A program made the translations under genes and the position numbers. Under the pieces are notes generated by a model that searched no databases, had not been told where the DNA came from, and saw nothing but the letters and a program-made list of their open reading frames with translations. DNA of 10,180 nucleotides from Pseudomonadota bacterium (GTDB taxonomy: Bacteria > Pseudomonadota > Gammaproteobacteria > Arenicellales > Poriferihabitantaceae): positions 1 through 10,180 of the forward strand of contig JAAELZ010000031.1 in NCBI GenBank assembly GCA_024226105.1, in the 5' to 3' direction. Shown here in pieces: positions 1 to 6,393 of the stretch (positions are counted from its first letter, which is position 1; the number at the start of each line of letters is the position of its first letter).

Positions 1-1
1 C

Positions 2-490
2 AAGGCTTTTACTGCATTTGTCCAGGGCCTCGAAAAACGTGAAATTGATATTGTCTATGCTTATGCCGTGGCCTGGCTCAGTTATATTGAAGCGCACAGT
101 GATGACTGGAACGCGATTGCAGACCTGCCAAAACCTCAGCAACTGTTCACCTATGTGGTAGAACAAAATGAAGCCTACGACCACGCGGGGGCACATCTGT
201 ATCTCGCTGCGCTCTCCCTGACGATTCCACCCGCTCTGGGCGGAAAACCAGAGGTGGGTAAGCAGCACTTTGACCGTGCAATTGAATTAACGGACGGTCA
301 CAACTTGCTGACCAAGGTGGAATACGCGCGGCGTTATGCCCGCCTTGTTTTTGATAAGGATTTACATCATCAGTTGCTGGCAAGCGTGTTAGCATCAGAC
401 CCCCATTGGGAGGGGTTAACCCTGATGAACGTTTGGGCACAGCAACAGGCCCGGATACTGCTTGACGACGAATCAGACTACTTTGACTAA
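2..490 (+). CDS. TRAP transporter TatT component family protein (3' part; 5' end outside window)
   Basis: The reading frame is open from the left edge, so only the last 162 residues are seen and the start lies upstream. The visible part is helical and carries the family-like stretch AHLYLAALSLTIPPALGGKP (residues 65-84 of the visible part). After it come a 'GKQHFDRAIEL' repeat-like helix and a 'YARRYARLVFDKDLHHQLLASVL' helix, the TPR-like pattern of TatT proteins. In Treponema pallidum, TatT is a trimeric periplasmic lipoprotein that partners a TRAP solute-binding protein and is proposed to help deliver hydrophobic ligands. The gene ends 1 bp before the start codon of a dctP gene, followed by dctQ and dctM, which fits a TatT-TRAP operon. 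A signal peptide or lipobox cannot be checked because the N-terminus is missing. Family assignment is by recalled sequence pattern and context; the ligand is unknown. Confidence 0.82.
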   Translation, partial: KAFTAFVQGLEKREIDIVYAYAVAWLSYIEAHSDDWNAIADLPKPQQLFTYVVEQNEAYDHAGAHLYLAALSLTIPPALGGKPEVGKQHFDRAIELTDGHNLLTKVEYARRYARLVFDKDLHHQLLASVLASDPHWEGLTLMNVWAQQQARILLDDESDYFD

Positions 491-491
491 T

Positions 492-1490
492 ATGCGCTCT
501 ATACTAATTTACCTGCTGGCAGCATTAAGCTTAAGTCTCAGCAGCAATGGCTACGCCAAAACATTCAAAATCGCCACCCTGTCACCCGACGGTTCTTTCT
601 GGATGACCACCATGAAAGATGCCGCAAAAGAGGTCGCGAAACAGACCGAAAATCGGGTCAAGTTTCGTTTCTACCCCGGTGGCGTGATGGGAAATGACAA
701 AGCGGTTTTGAAAAAGATTCGTATTGGGCAGCTTCAGGGAGCAGCACTGTCAGGCGGTGCGCTTGCGGCCCGGGTGCCAACTACGCAGGTCTACAACATA
801 CCATTATTGTTTCGTTCGTATGATGAAGTCGATTTCGTTCGCAAGCAACTGGACGCTGATCTGGAAGAAGATTTTAACAAAGCCGGTTTTGTCAATTTTG
901 GCCTTGTTGAAGGGGGCTTTGCCTATATCATGTCGAAGCGGCGTATTGCTGGCGCTGATGACCTGAAAAAAAATAAGGTATGGGTGCCCAGTGATGATCC
1001 AGCCTCACAGTCTGCAAGCGATAGCTTTGGCATTGCGCCGGTTGCACTTTCTATTGGTGATGTGTTGACGGGCCTGCAAACCGGTCTGATTGATACCGTG
1101 GCCGCATCTCCCATCGGCGCCATAGCTCTGCAATGGCATACCCAGGTTAAATACCTTCTGGATGTGCCGATTATTTATATATTTGCCTTACTGGCAATAG
1201 ATGAAAAAGCGTTTGGCAAGATTTCAACTGAAGATCAGACGATTGTGAATACCGTTATGCGTGCGGCAGCAAAAAAGATGGATGCCCAGAATCGTAAAGA
1301 CAACCAGAACGCTTTTTCGGCGCTTGAAAACCAGGGCATCAAGATGGTAACGCCGGATGCCGGGCAACTAAAAGAGTGGAAGGAAAAGGGCGTCGCAGCG
1401 GCAGAGGGTTTTGTCAGGCGGGGAAAAATTGACCCTGCTGTAGTGAATAGAGCGCAGAGCCTGTTGTCTGAATATCGCGCCTCACAGTAA
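492..1490 (+). CDS. dctP: TRAP transporter substrate-binding protein, DctP/TatP type
   Basis: A 332-residue periplasmic solute-binding protein of a TRAP transporter. Residues 1-22 are a signal peptide with a hydrophobic core and a likely cut after NGYA; there is no lipobox cysteine. The mature protein starts KTFKIATLSPDGSFW, the usual first beta strand and helix of the DctP fold. FRFYPGGVMGNDKAVLKKIR (59-78) matches the family's YPGGxLG motif. The region 'DLKKNKVWVPSDDP' (157-170) corresponds to the ligand-contact segment of classical DctP proteins, but the usual Arg of the 'K-x-R-x-P' pattern is Trp164 here. LQTGLIDTVAASP (195-207) replaces the common LQTGVVDGQENP. ATG at 492 is chosen because it puts the signal peptide at the N-terminus. 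The in-frame TTG at 462 would add ten polar residues in front of it. No Shine-Dalgarno is evident; the start lies 1 bp after the tatT stop, so coupled translation is likely. Function as a TRAP receptor is secure, substrate is not. Confidence 0.92.
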   Translation: MRSILIYLLAALSLSLSSNGYAKTFKIATLSPDGSFWMTTMKDAAKEVAKQTENRVKFRFYPGGVMGNDKAVLKKIRIGQLQGAALSGGALAARVPTTQVYNIPLLFRSYDEVDFVRKQLDADLEEDFNKAGFVNFGLVEGGFAYIMSKRRIAGADDLKKNKVWVPSDDPASQSASDSFGIAPVALSIGDVLTGLQTGLIDTVAASPIGAIALQWHTQVKYLLDVPIIYIFALLAIDEKAFGKISTEDQTIVNTVMRAAAKKMDAQNRKDNQNAFSALENQGIKMVTPDAGQLKEWKEKGVAAAEGFVRRGKIDPAVVNRAQSLLSEYRASQ

Positions 1491-1512
1491 GGTGTTGTGC
1501 AGGGGCTTTGAA

Positions 1513-1541
1513 GGATGTGGTGAGCGCAGCGAGCCACATCC
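1513..1541. repeat. REP-like stem-loop between dctP and dctQ
   Basis: The arms GGATGTGG (1513-1520) and CCACATCC (1534-1541) are perfect 8-bp complements. They enclose a 13-nt loop, TGAGCGCAGCGAG, which itself contains a small GC palindrome. No T-tract follows on either strand, so it is not an ordinary intrinsic terminator. The form (stem with GTGG/CCAC and a GAGCGCAGCGA core) resembles dispersed REP-like palindromes seen in intergenic regions of many gammaproteobacteria. It lies 23 bp after the dctP stop, within an operon, where such structures can protect the upstream mRNA from 3' decay. Whether it is repeated elsewhere in this genome cannot be seen here. Confidence 0.7.
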
Positions 1542-1584
1542 ACCGGATATGCTATTACAATATTCTTTCTAAAGAACAAGCTAT

Positions 1585-2076
1585 ATGCAGAATCAGACAA
1601 TGGTTGGTAAATTGCGCAATTTCTTCAATGCGCTCGAAGATGGCGTGCTGATAACGCTGATTGTGAGCATGGTGGTACTCAGTTTTTCCCAACTCGTACT
1701 GCGTAACCTGAGTGTAAGTGGTATGACCTGGAGTGATACGGCTTTGCGTGTCAATGTGCTGTGGCTGGCGATGTTCGGCGCTTTACGCGCAAGCCGCCTG
1801 CAGAATCATATTGCGATTGATGTCGTGAGTCGTTATGTTTCCGGAAAGCTGAAGGTGATAATCCATTTCTTTGTTTCACTCAGTTGTGCTGCTGTTTGTG
1901 CGGTGGCTGCGTACTATAGTTTTCGATTTGTAAAACTCGAAAAAGAAGATGGTATGATCGCGTTTCTGGATGTGCCGGTATGGTTATGTGAGGCCGTCAT
2001 ACCTTTTGCGCTGGCGATTATCGCCGCCAGGTTCCTCCTGTATGCGCTGACTTTGCCGGAACCTTATGCTGACTAG
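1585..2076 (+). CDS. dctQ: TRAP transporter small permease subunit, DctQ family
   Basis: A 163-residue inner-membrane protein with four predicted helices at about 21-39, 53-69, 91-112 and 132-154, the normal DctQ topology. Between helices 1 and 2 it has 'SGMTWSDTALRVNVLWLAMFG', followed by 'ALRASRLQNHIAIDVV'. This matches the family pattern of a W-x-E/D motif, then a G-A stretch and a conserved His-I-x-x-D at the end of helix 2. DctQ forms the small membrane subunit that, with DctM, takes substrate from the binding protein. The start at 1585 has only a weak purine stretch (AAAGAA) upstream; an alternative ATG at 1600 would shorten the N-terminus by five residues. The gene overlaps dctM by 11 bp, so the two are translationally coupled. 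Confidence is high on family, with no information on substrate. Confidence 0.9.
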   Translation: MQNQTMVGKLRNFFNALEDGVLITLIVSMVVLSFSQLVLRNLSVSGMTWSDTALRVNVLWLAMFGALRASRLQNHIAIDVVSRYVSGKLKVIIHFFVSLSCAAVCAVAAYYSFRFVKLEKEDGMIAFLDVPVWLCEAVIPFALAIIAARFLLYALTLPEPYAD

Positions 2077-3349
2077 CCTTGGCATTGTAGCCATTCTTGT
2101 ACTGGCGATTTCAGGTGCGCCCATTTTTGTGGTTATCCTGGCCGCGGCGATGGCGGGGTTTGCGGCTACCGATGTTCCTCTGGAAGTGATCGCAATTGAG
2201 ATATATCGTATCGCCGATACCCCGTTGCTGGTTGCGTTGCCTCTGTTTACGCTTGCCGGCTACATACTCGCAGAGAGCAATACCTCTAAACGCCTGGTAA
2301 ATGTAAGCCAGGCGCTAATCGGCTGGGCTCCGGGCAGCCTGTCAATCGTAGGTTTTATTAGCTGTGCCTTATTTACGGCTTTTACCGGGGCTTCCGGCGT
2401 CACCATAGTCGCCATGGGGGCGCTGCTGTACCCCGCCTTGCAACAGGTTGGTTATAGCCAGCGTTTCAGCCTCGGCCTGATTACCAGTTCAGGCAGTCTC
2501 GGCTTGCTGCTGGCGCCCTCGCTGCCCCTTATTCTATATGGCATCATCGCCCAGCAAATGGGAGTAGGAGAGCCGTTTACCATAACGGATCTGTTTATTG
2601 CCGGTGCGTTGCCGGCGCTATTGATGATCACCCTGTTATCTGCCTATAGCCTGTGGTCGAACCGTCATCAGAATATTCAACTTCAGGAATTTGATACAGG
2701 AAGATTGAAAGCCGCTTTATGGGAAGCGAAATGGGAAATTCCACTGCCATTTATCGTGCTGTTCGGTATTTACGGCGGGTTTTTTGCCGTGTCTGAAACC
2801 GCCGCAGTGGCGGCACTTTATGTAATTGTGGTCGAGATGTTCATTTATCGGGAAATCCCCTTCAGGCAGGTTCCTTCCTTGCTGCAAAAATCGATGATGA
2901 TGGTGGGTGGGATTATTCTCATTCTGGCAGTTTCGCTGGCGCTGACCAACTTTATGATTGATGCACAGGTTCCGGACCGCCTGTTTGCAATGATTCAGGA
3001 GCGTGTTAGCAGCAAGCTGGGATTTTTAATTCTGCTCAATATCTTTCTGCTGGTGCTCGGTGCCTTTCTGGATATTTTCTCGGCCATTATCATCATCGTG
3101 CCGCTAATTTTGCCCATAGCAATTTCTTACGGTGTGCACCCGGTACACCTGGGTATTATTTTTCTGGCGAATATGCAAATCGGTTATTTCACGCCACCGG
3201 TGGGCATGAACCTGTTTATTGCCAGTTACCGTTTCAAGAAACCCGTCACCGAACTGTATAAAGCCTGCATACCGTTTATGCTGGTTTTGCTGTTTGCCTT
3301 GCTGTTGATTACCTATGTGCCGGTGTTGAGTATGATGTTATTGCGATAG
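2066..3349 (+). CDS. dctM: TRAP transporter large permease subunit, DctM family
   Basis: A 427-residue polytopic membrane protein of the usual DctM length, rich in hydrophobic helices throughout. Family motifs are in order: PLFTLAGYILAES (59-71), FTAFTGASGVTIVAMGALLY (103-122, the first re-entrant hairpin/sodium-site region), SSGSLGLLLAPSLPLILYG (141-159), GAFLDIFSAIIIIVPLILP (332-350) and QIGYFTPPVGMNLF (371-384, the TPPvG motif). DctM is the ion-coupled translocation subunit, using a sodium or proton gradient rather than ATP. The ATG lies inside the end of dctQ, indicating coupled translation. The stop is 16 bp from the stop of the convergent uup gene, and no terminator hairpin is visible in that gap. 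Substrate is unknown. Confidence 0.95.
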   Translation: MLTSLGIVAILVLAISGAPIFVVILAAAMAGFAATDVPLEVIAIEIYRIADTPLLVALPLFTLAGYILAESNTSKRLVNVSQALIGWAPGSLSIVGFISCALFTAFTGASGVTIVAMGALLYPALQQVGYSQRFSLGLITSSGSLGLLLAPSLPLILYGIIAQQMGVGEPFTITDLFIAGALPALLMITLLSAYSLWSNRHQNIQLQEFDTGRLKAALWEAKWEIPLPFIVLFGIYGGFFAVSETAAVAALYVIVVEMFIYREIPFRQVPSLLQKSMMMVGGIILILAVSLALTNFMIDAQVPDRLFAMIQERVSSKLGFLILLNIFLLVLGAFLDIFSAIIIIVPLILPIAISYGVHPVHLGIIFLANMQIGYFTPPVGMNLFIASYRFKKPVTELYKACIPFMLVLLFALLLITYVPVLSMMLLR

Positions 3350-3365
3350 GCTGTTCCATTGAAAA

Positions 3366-5246
3366 TTAGCCTTCCAGTTCCGCCCAGCGCTCCATCAGTT
3401 GATCAATCCGGGCGCTTACTTGTTGCAGGCTGTCATTAAGCTCACGCGCCTTTTGCGGGTGGTCCTGGTATAAATTCGGAGCGGACAGGGCGTCTGTCAG
3501 TTCGCTCTGTTTAGCTTCCAGTGCATCTAATTGGTCAGGGATGGTTTCAAGTTCGCGTTGCTCCTTATATGCCAGCTTCTTTTTTGTAGCCTGTGCTACT
3601 AATGTTGTTTTGACGGGTTGTTTTTCTGATGTGGCGAGTGGTGCAGCAAGTTTTGTGGAGGTGTTCCTCATTTGCTGCATGGATTCGGTATAGCCGCCCA
3701 CGTATTCAGCTACGTTGCCCTTGCCATCGAGTACCAGGCTGCTGGTAATAACGTTATCCATAAAGGTTCGGTCATGGCTGACCAGTAACAGGGTTCCCTT
3801 GAATTCGAGCAGAACTTCTTCAAGCAGTTCCAGAGTCTCGATATCAAGATCATTAGTCGGTTCATCCATGACCAGGAAGTTAACGGGTTTGGAAAATAAC
3901 CAGGCGAGTAGCACGCGTGCACGTTCGCCTCCGGAGAGGCTTTTTATCGGGCTGCGTGCGCGTGCGGGGGTGAACAGGAAATCATTGAGGTAGGAAATTA
4001 CGTGGCGGCTACGCCCGCTGATGGTGATTTCATCACGACCCTCGCCGATGAATTCAACGATAGTTTTTTCGGGGTCCAGCTGGCCGCGTAGCTGGTCAAA
4101 ATAGGCAACCTCAATATTGGTGCCGAGTTTCATCTCTCCGCTGTCCGGGCTAAGTTTACCCAGCAGCAGATTGATCAGCGTGGTTTTGCCCGCGCCGTTT
4201 GGCCCTATTATACCAATGCGGTCCTGACGCTGAATAATGGTAGAAAAGTCAGAAATAATAAGATTATTTTCAAAGCTGAAAGAAATGTTTTTTGCTTCAA
4301 TTATGCGCTTTCCTGAGCGTGCTTCATCTGCCACCATCAGGTTGGCATTACCCTGGCGGTTGCGTCGTTCTGCTCGTTCAGTGCGCATTTTTTTAAGCGC
4401 CCTGACGCGCCCTTCGTTGCGCGTCCTGCGCGCTTTGATGCCCTGACGAATCCATTTCTCTTCCTGTGCCAGTTTCTTGTCGAATACTGCATTCTGGCGG
4501 CTTTCTTCTTCGAGGCTGGCGGCCTTTCGCCGCAGATAGTCACTATACCGGCCGGGCCATGCCACGAGTTGCCCACGATCCAGGTCTACAATTTGCGTGG
4601 CTATTTTTTCCAGAAATGCACGGTCATGGGTTACAAACAGGATAGCGCCCTTGAACTGGAGCAACTGCTTCTCCAGCCAGTCTATGGCTTCAATATCCAG
4701 GTGGTTAGTGGGTTCATCCAGCAGTAACAGATCAGGTTCAATAACCAGAGCGCGTGCCAGCGAAACGCGGCGTTTCCAGCCACCTGATAAATCGGCCACA
4801 GCATCGTCTGCCACTAATCCAAGGCGGCTGATGGTCTTTTCGATATTATTCATCAGGGGCCAGGCATGTTCGGCCTCAATGCGGGTTTGAAGCTCGGACA
4901 TTTCACTCAATGCCTCTACTGTTCCGGACAAACTCAGTTGGTGATAACGGGCGATAGTATGGCCGATATCGCCCAGGCCCGATGCGACGAGCTGGTATAC
5001 ACTTTCAGGCCCCAGCAGGCTCGGTGCCTGATCCAGTTTGGCAATCTTAATCGCATCCATGCCCTGTAGCTCGCCTTCATCGTAGGGAATCTCACTATTA
5101 ATGATTTTAAGCAGGGTGGATTTACCTTCGCCGTTACGCCCAAGCAGGCCAATTCGTTCACCACGCTTTATGATGAGGCTGGCTTCATCAAGCAGCCGGT
5201 GAATACCAAAGGCAATGGACAGGTTTTTTATGCGAAGCAGGGCCAT
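3366..5246 (-). CDS. uup: ABC-F family ATPase Uup
   Basis: A 626-residue soluble protein with two ATP-binding cassettes and no membrane domain. Cassette 1 has Walker A GRNGEGKST (36-44), signature LSGGWKRR (153-160), Walker B with LLLLDEPTNHLD (173-184) and a switch His in THD (206-208). A charged, Arg/Lys-rich linker follows (about 240-300, the P-site tRNA interaction region of ABC-F proteins). Cassette 2 has GPNGAGKTT (348-356), LSGGERAR (437-444), FLVMDEPTNDLD (457-468) and SHD (490-492). The C-terminal 65-70 residues are charged and coiled-coil-like, as in the DNA-binding tail of E. coli Uup (635 aa). That tail separates it from EttA and YheS. ABC-F proteins act on ribosomes; Uup mutants in E. 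coli show raised precise excision of transposons. The start MALLRIKNLSIAFG matches homologues, yet no Shine-Dalgarno precedes it. It follows dsbA on the same strand across a terminator. Confidence 0.94.
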   Translation of the reverse strand: MALLRIKNLSIAFGIHRLLDEASLIIKRGERIGLLGRNGEGKSTLLKIINSEIPYDEGELQGMDAIKIAKLDQAPSLLGPESVYQLVASGLGDIGHTIARYHQLSLSGTVEALSEMSELQTRIEAEHAWPLMNNIEKTISRLGLVADDAVADLSGGWKRRVSLARALVIEPDLLLLDEPTNHLDIEAIDWLEKQLLQFKGAILFVTHDRAFLEKIATQIVDLDRGQLVAWPGRYSDYLRRKAASLEEESRQNAVFDKKLAQEEKWIRQGIKARRTRNEGRVRALKKMRTERAERRNRQGNANLMVADEARSGKRIIEAKNISFSFENNLIISDFSTIIQRQDRIGIIGPNGAGKTTLINLLLGKLSPDSGEMKLGTNIEVAYFDQLRGQLDPEKTIVEFIGEGRDEITISGRSRHVISYLNDFLFTPARARSPIKSLSGGERARVLLAWLFSKPVNFLVMDEPTNDLDIETLELLEEVLLEFKGTLLLVSHDRTFMDNVITSSLVLDGKGNVAEYVGGYTESMQQMRNTSTKLAAPLATSEKQPVKTTLVAQATKKKLAYKEQRELETIPDQLDALEAKQSELTDALSAPNLYQDHPQKARELNDSLQQVSARIDQLMERWAELEG

Positions 5247-5256
5247 TAGGATGCAG

Positions 5257-5286
5257 GGAATACCTGGAATAAAAAAGAGCTGGCAA
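5257..5286 (-). promoter_or_regulatory. candidate uup promoter overlapping the dsbA terminator (weak)
   Basis: On the minus strand, TTGCCA (5286-5281) is a five-of-six match to the sigma70 -35 box. After an 18-nt spacer comes TATTCC (5262-5257), a poor -10 box. If used, transcription would start only a few bases before the uup ATG and give an almost leaderless mRNA, in keeping with the absence of a visible Shine-Dalgarno. The -35 element lies inside the terminator stem. The match could well be chance. Confidence 0.2.
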
Positions 5287-5296
5287 ATGCCAGCTC
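5271..5296 (-). terminator. Rho-independent terminator of dsbA
   Basis: Read on the minus strand, the sequence GAGCTGGC (5296-5289) pairs perfectly with GCCAGCTC (5284-5277) around a 4-nt loop. One more T-A pair could tighten the loop to two bases. The stem is followed at once by six T residues (5276-5271) and then ATT. It begins 19 bp after the dsbA stop codon and is a textbook intrinsic terminator. The uup start codon is only 24 bp beyond the T-tract. Confidence 0.9.
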
Positions 5297-5315
5297 CCTT
5301 AATAAAAATGAGGTG

Positions 5316-5963
5316 TTAACTACGCTCAGAAGCGGCTTTCTCAACCAGAAAGTTAATCACTTCAAACAGGGTTTCAAAATCTCCCGCCAAAGAAACACTG
5401 GTACGGAATTTCCCGTCTACAATAACCGCAGGAACGCCGTCAATGTTATAGTTCCTGGTCATGGTCTTGGCGTAATTAAGCTTGGTATTCACGGCAAAGG
5501 AATCATAGGTATCGAGTACATCCTGAGCGCTGTGCCCCTGTTGCTCTACCCACTCGGCCAGGCTTTGCGCGGAACCCAGTTTGCGATGCTCGCTGTGGAT
5601 GGCATAAAACAGTTTTCCGTGAAGCTCGTCCAGCAAACCCAGCGCTTCCAGGGTATAAAATGAGCGCGCTTCAGGCTCCCATCGTGCGCTTAATACCGCA
5701 GGGAAAGCGACGTATTCAGCGTTTTCAGGTTTACCATTTTTCAGCCATTCCTGTAGTGGGGCTTCGAGTGTGTTACAGTGCGGGCAGCGATACCAGAATA
5801 ATTCCAGAACTTCAATTTTGTCACCGGTAGAAACGGGCTGAATGATGTTCAGAACTTCATACTGACCGCCTTCCAGAAAGGGTTCGTCCTGAGCAAGTGC
5901 AGGTGCCGAAAACAGCGCCAGCATAGCCACCGAAGCGAGAAAATTTCGAATTGATAAGTTCAT
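5316..5963 (-). CDS. dsbA: thiol:disulfide interchange protein DsbA
   Basis: A 215-residue periplasmic oxidoreductase that introduces disulfide bonds into exported proteins and is normally re-oxidised by DsbB. Residues 1-24 form a signal peptide (hydrophobic core ASVAMLALFSAPALA, cleavage before QDEP). The thioredoxin-fold active site is ELFWYRCPHC (54-63), with redox cysteines Cys60 and Cys63 and the CPHC dipeptide typical of DsbA. A helical insertion follows. The cis-proline loop is GVPA (176-179, Pro178), preceding the VIVDGKF strand. ATG at 5963 is chosen over the longer open frame to 6023 because it starts exactly at the signal peptide and has a ribosome-binding site 8 nt upstream. No dsbB lies in the window. 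The gene ends at a strong terminator and is divergent from iorA across a 430-bp region. Confidence 0.95.
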   Translation of the reverse strand: MNLSIRNFLASVAMLALFSAPALAQDEPFLEGGQYEVLNIIQPVSTGDKIEVLELFWYRCPHCNTLEAPLQEWLKNGKPENAEYVAFPAVLSARWEPEARSFYTLEALGLLDELHGKLFYAIHSEHRKLGSAQSLAEWVEQQGHSAQDVLDTYDSFAVNTKLNYAKTMTRNYNIDGVPAVIVDGKFRTSVSLAGDFETLFEVINFLVEKAASERS

Positions 5964-5971
5964 TTTTTGTG

Positions 5972-5976
5972 CCCTT
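5972..5976 (-). promoter_or_regulatory. ribosome-binding site of dsbA
   Basis: AAGGG on the minus strand ends 8 nt before the ATG at 5963. It decides the start codon against the upstream in-frame ATG at 6023, which would put a polar 20-residue extension ahead of the signal peptide. Confidence 0.7.
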
Positions 5977-6380
5977 GTGAAATAAGTGAGTTCATGCTGG
6001 TATTTTAACGTAATTACAAACAAAGCTTGTGCTAAATCAGGATCAGTTCAAGATTTGTTCAGCATTCGGGTTGCAAGCAGGTTTGATCAGGCTTGTATGG
6101 ATAAGTTCCGTAAATGAAAAATAGAAGTACTGTGGGCGGCTCTAATTGTGAAAATATACCGGTTCTTGATCTTTATTCGGGCTAAGCCACGAATTTGTTG
6201 TGGATTATCAGCCGATAATTCATTATAAAGGTGGTGTTGTAGAATATTGCGAATAAAAAAATATAGCGACAAATTTAATCCACCATAGATCATGATGAAT
6301 ACGGCATTGTTTCCTGTTTGTTCAGAGCGATGATGCCACCTCATGGTATTCATTTACATTACTAAAGATAGCGAGCATTA
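5977..6380. other. divergent intergenic region, AT-rich, no convincing gene
   Basis: This stretch separates the starts of dsbA (minus strand) and iorA (plus strand) and must carry both promoters. It is visibly more AT-rich than the flanking genes, especially 6110-6300. TA-rich hexamers occur, for example GATAAT at 6214-6219 and TATAAA at 6224-6229, but none has a well-spaced -35 partner, so no promoter is called. An 88-codon open frame on the minus strand (6353-6087) has no recognisable family, low-complexity composition and no clear Shine-Dalgarno. It is probably not a gene. No tRNA, hairpin terminator or riboswitch is recognised. A partial FNR-like half site (TTGAT at 6166-6170) lacks its second half. 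Confidence 0.6.
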
Positions 6381-6386
6381 GAGAGG
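6381..6386 (+). promoter_or_regulatory. ribosome-binding site of iorA (supports a TTG start)
   Basis: GAGAGG lies 7 nt before TTG at 6394. This good spacing supports the TTG as the true start rather than the in-frame ATG at 6415, which has no such site upstream. Confidence 0.7.
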
Positions 6387-6393
6387 ATACGCT

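Noticed and set aside
147..440. 97-codon open frame antisense to tatT
   Set aside because: It lies wholly inside the real gene on the other strand and has no family features; similar overlapping frames opposite uup, iorA, iorB and paaK were dismissed for the same reason.
462..491. TTG start at 462 for the dctP gene
   Set aside because: It would place ten polar residues before a well-formed signal peptide; ATG at 492, directly after the tatT stop, is better.
3350..3365. Bidirectional terminator between dctM and uup
   Set aside because: The 16-bp gap has no inverted repeat or T-tract; transcripts must end inside the opposing gene or by Rho.
5964..6023. Longer DsbA starting at 6023
   Set aside because: The extension is polar, comes before the signal peptide and is not preceded by a ribosome-binding site as good as the one before 5963.
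6166..6179. Possible FNR box (TTGAT-N4-ATTCG) upstream of iorA
   Set aside because: Only the first half matches the TTGAT-N4-ATCAA consensus; two of five bases match in the second half.
6087..6353. 88-codon open frame on the minus strand in the dsbA-iorA spacer
   Set aside because: No recognisable family, odd composition, no clear Shine-Dalgarno, and it lies in an AT-rich regulatory stretch; most likely chance.
6295..6353. Inverted 8-mers ATGAATAC and GTATTCAT upstream of iorA
   Set aside because: They are 43 bp apart in AT-rich sequence with no extended pairing; chance is likely.
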